64,000 nucleotides of DNA from Pseudomonadota bacterium (GTDB lineage Bacteria > Pseudomonadota > Gammaproteobacteria > Xanthomonadales > Ahniellaceae), in the NCBI GenBank assembly GCA_022843465.1, contig JALHNO010000010.1, positions 83,771 to 147,770 of the forward strand. The letters run 5' to 3'. Under the pieces are notes generated by a model that ran no database searches, was not told the origin of the DNA, and saw only the letters and a program-made list of their open reading frames with translations. Position numbers and translations under genes: made by a program. Below, one piece after another: positions 63,264 to 64,000 of the stretch; position 1 is the stretch's first letter; each line of letters starts with the position of its first letter.

Positions 63264-63320
63264 GGTCGCGCCGGCGCAGCTTCGCCTACACTGGTGGCCC
63301 TCTGAGGAAGAGGCGCTGCC

Positions 63321-63695
63321 ATGCATCGTAGCCGACTGGCCGGATTCATCATCGATTGCCGTACCGAGCATCTCGATGCCGCAGCGCAATTCTGGAGTAC
63401 GGCGCTGGGACTGCCGGTACTTGGCGACGACGGCCCGCGTTATGTGCGACTGGACGGTGCAGCTCATGGGCTTTCGATCGAAGTGCAGCAGGTCGAGCAC
63501 GAGAGTCGCGTGCATCTGGACATCGAGACCGACGATGTCGACGCCGAGGTGCGGCGCCTGGAGGCCGCGGGCGCAGTGCGCCAGCGTCAGGGTCCGCGTT
63601 GGTGGGTGATGCGGGCGCCGACCGGACAAGGGTTCTGTGTCGTGCAGGCGCGCGAGGACCTCACTGCAATGCCTGGAGTGCAGGTCTGGCCGTGA
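63321..63695 (+). CDS. VOC/glyoxalase-fold protein
   Basis: This 124-residue protein has the vicinal-oxygen-chelate fold: an N-terminal half RLAGFIIDCRTEHLDAAAQFW with LGLPVLGDDGPRYVRL, then a second half VHLDIETDDVDAEVRRLEAAG and MRAPTGQGFCVVQ. Several metal-ligand positions are not obvious, so it may bind a ligand rather than act as a lyase. It is a lone gene upstream of the antiporter. Confidence 0.85.
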   Translation: MHRSRLAGFIIDCRTEHLDAAAQFWSTALGLPVLGDDGPRYVRLDGAAHGLSIEVQQVEHESRVHLDIETDDVDAEVRRLEAAGAVRQRQGPRWWVMRAPTGQGFCVVQAREDLTAMPGVQVWP

Positions 63696-63806
63696 CCTCA
63701 GGCGCCGTCGCTGGCGCCACCAGGTCGATGATGAATCACGATGATGGATCGCCCGGGATTCGCGCAAACTTGATCGCGCACCGTCGCGGTCGTGCATAAT
63801 CGACCC

Positions 63807-64000
63807 ATGCATGCCAACGGTACCCTCGAACTCGTCCTTGTCTTCCTGATCGCCGCCGTCATTGCGGTGCCACTGTTCCGTCGTTTCGGGCTCGGCGCCG
63901 TGCTCGGCTATCTGGCAGCTGGTGTAGTGATCGGCCCCAGCGTACTCAAGCTGGTCGGCGATACCGAGGCGGTGCTGGCCGTCTCCGAGCTCGGTGTCGT
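63807..64000 (+). CDS. Monovalent cation:proton antiporter-2, KefB/KefC-like (5' part)
   Basis: The ORF starts at the ATG at 63807 and runs off the window. The visible residues, MHANGTLELVLVFLIAAVIA, then RRFGLGAVLGYLAAGVVIGP and VLAVSELGVV, match the first helices of CPA2 antiporters of the KefB/KefC type, which export K+ or Na+ in exchange for protons. Nothing can be said about the C-terminal RCK or NAD-binding domains. Confidence 0.85.
   Translation, partial: MHANGTLELVLVFLIAAVIAVPLFRRFGLGAVLGYLAAGVVIGPSVLKLVGDTEAVLAVSELGV

Overview
This is a GC-rich chromosomal window from a gammaproteobacterium. The gene set (UbiK, RdgC, PlsB, TtcA, TatABC, HemH, Rep, RpoH) together with secreted proteins ending in an Asn-Gly-Phe-Glu tail, an IPTL-CTERM-like protein and an ECF sigma/Ser-Thr kinase pair points to the order Xanthomonadales (Lysobacterales), perhaps near Rhodanobacteraceae. 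The genus cannot be fixed by reading alone. No rRNA, tRNA, insertion sequence, CRISPR array or prophage was recognised.

Layout. 1-0.76 kb is a tandem array of hairpin-rich repeats. 0.77-8.2 kb is a MexEF-OprN-like RND efflux operon (outer membrane factor, pump, adaptor, SDR-like protein, minus strand) with a divergent LysR regulator. 8.2-12.5 kb holds an orphan RND-type adaptor with a short upstream ORF, an AlaA-like aminotransferase, an SGNH hydrolase and a NarL-type response regulator. 12.5-13.6 kb is a 12-copy 87-bp tandem array of inverted repeats. 13.6-19.0 kb encodes a large BNR-repeat lipoprotein, a PII protein, UbiK and ComM. 19.0-22.7 kb is gene-poor, with one unknown membrane protein and a frameshifted response-regulator pseudogene next to acs. 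22.7-26.7 kb has acs and a divergent MHS-family transporter. 26.8-29.1 kb is a non-coding island of about 240-bp repeats arranged as a nested palindrome around a GCCAAA microsatellite.

The second half is mostly core genome. It contains a thioesterase, a GFA protein, a gspF-ftsE-ftsX-double receiver run, ung, a manganese (yybP-ykoY) riboswitch with terminator ahead of terC, rpoH with a CIRCE operator in its leader, tdk, rep, a dipeptidyl peptidase IV, an e(P4)-type phosphatase overlapping pyrF, a structured non-coding stretch, a lipoprotein, plsB, ttcA, rdgC, hemH, tatABC, a threonine dehydratase homologue, an ECF sigma factor overlapping a TPR Ser/Thr kinase, a beta-helix secreted protein, a VOC protein and the start of a KefB/C-type antiporter.

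Functional links that can be read from the arrangement: LysR plus efflux operon resembles MexT-MexEF-OprN; acs beside a decayed ErdR/CrbR-like regulator and a carboxylate-type transporter suggests an acetate module whose regulator has been lost; terC under a metal riboswitch suggests Mn export; CIRCE at rpoH links HrcA and sigma-32 heat-shock circuits; tatABC and gspF serve protein export.
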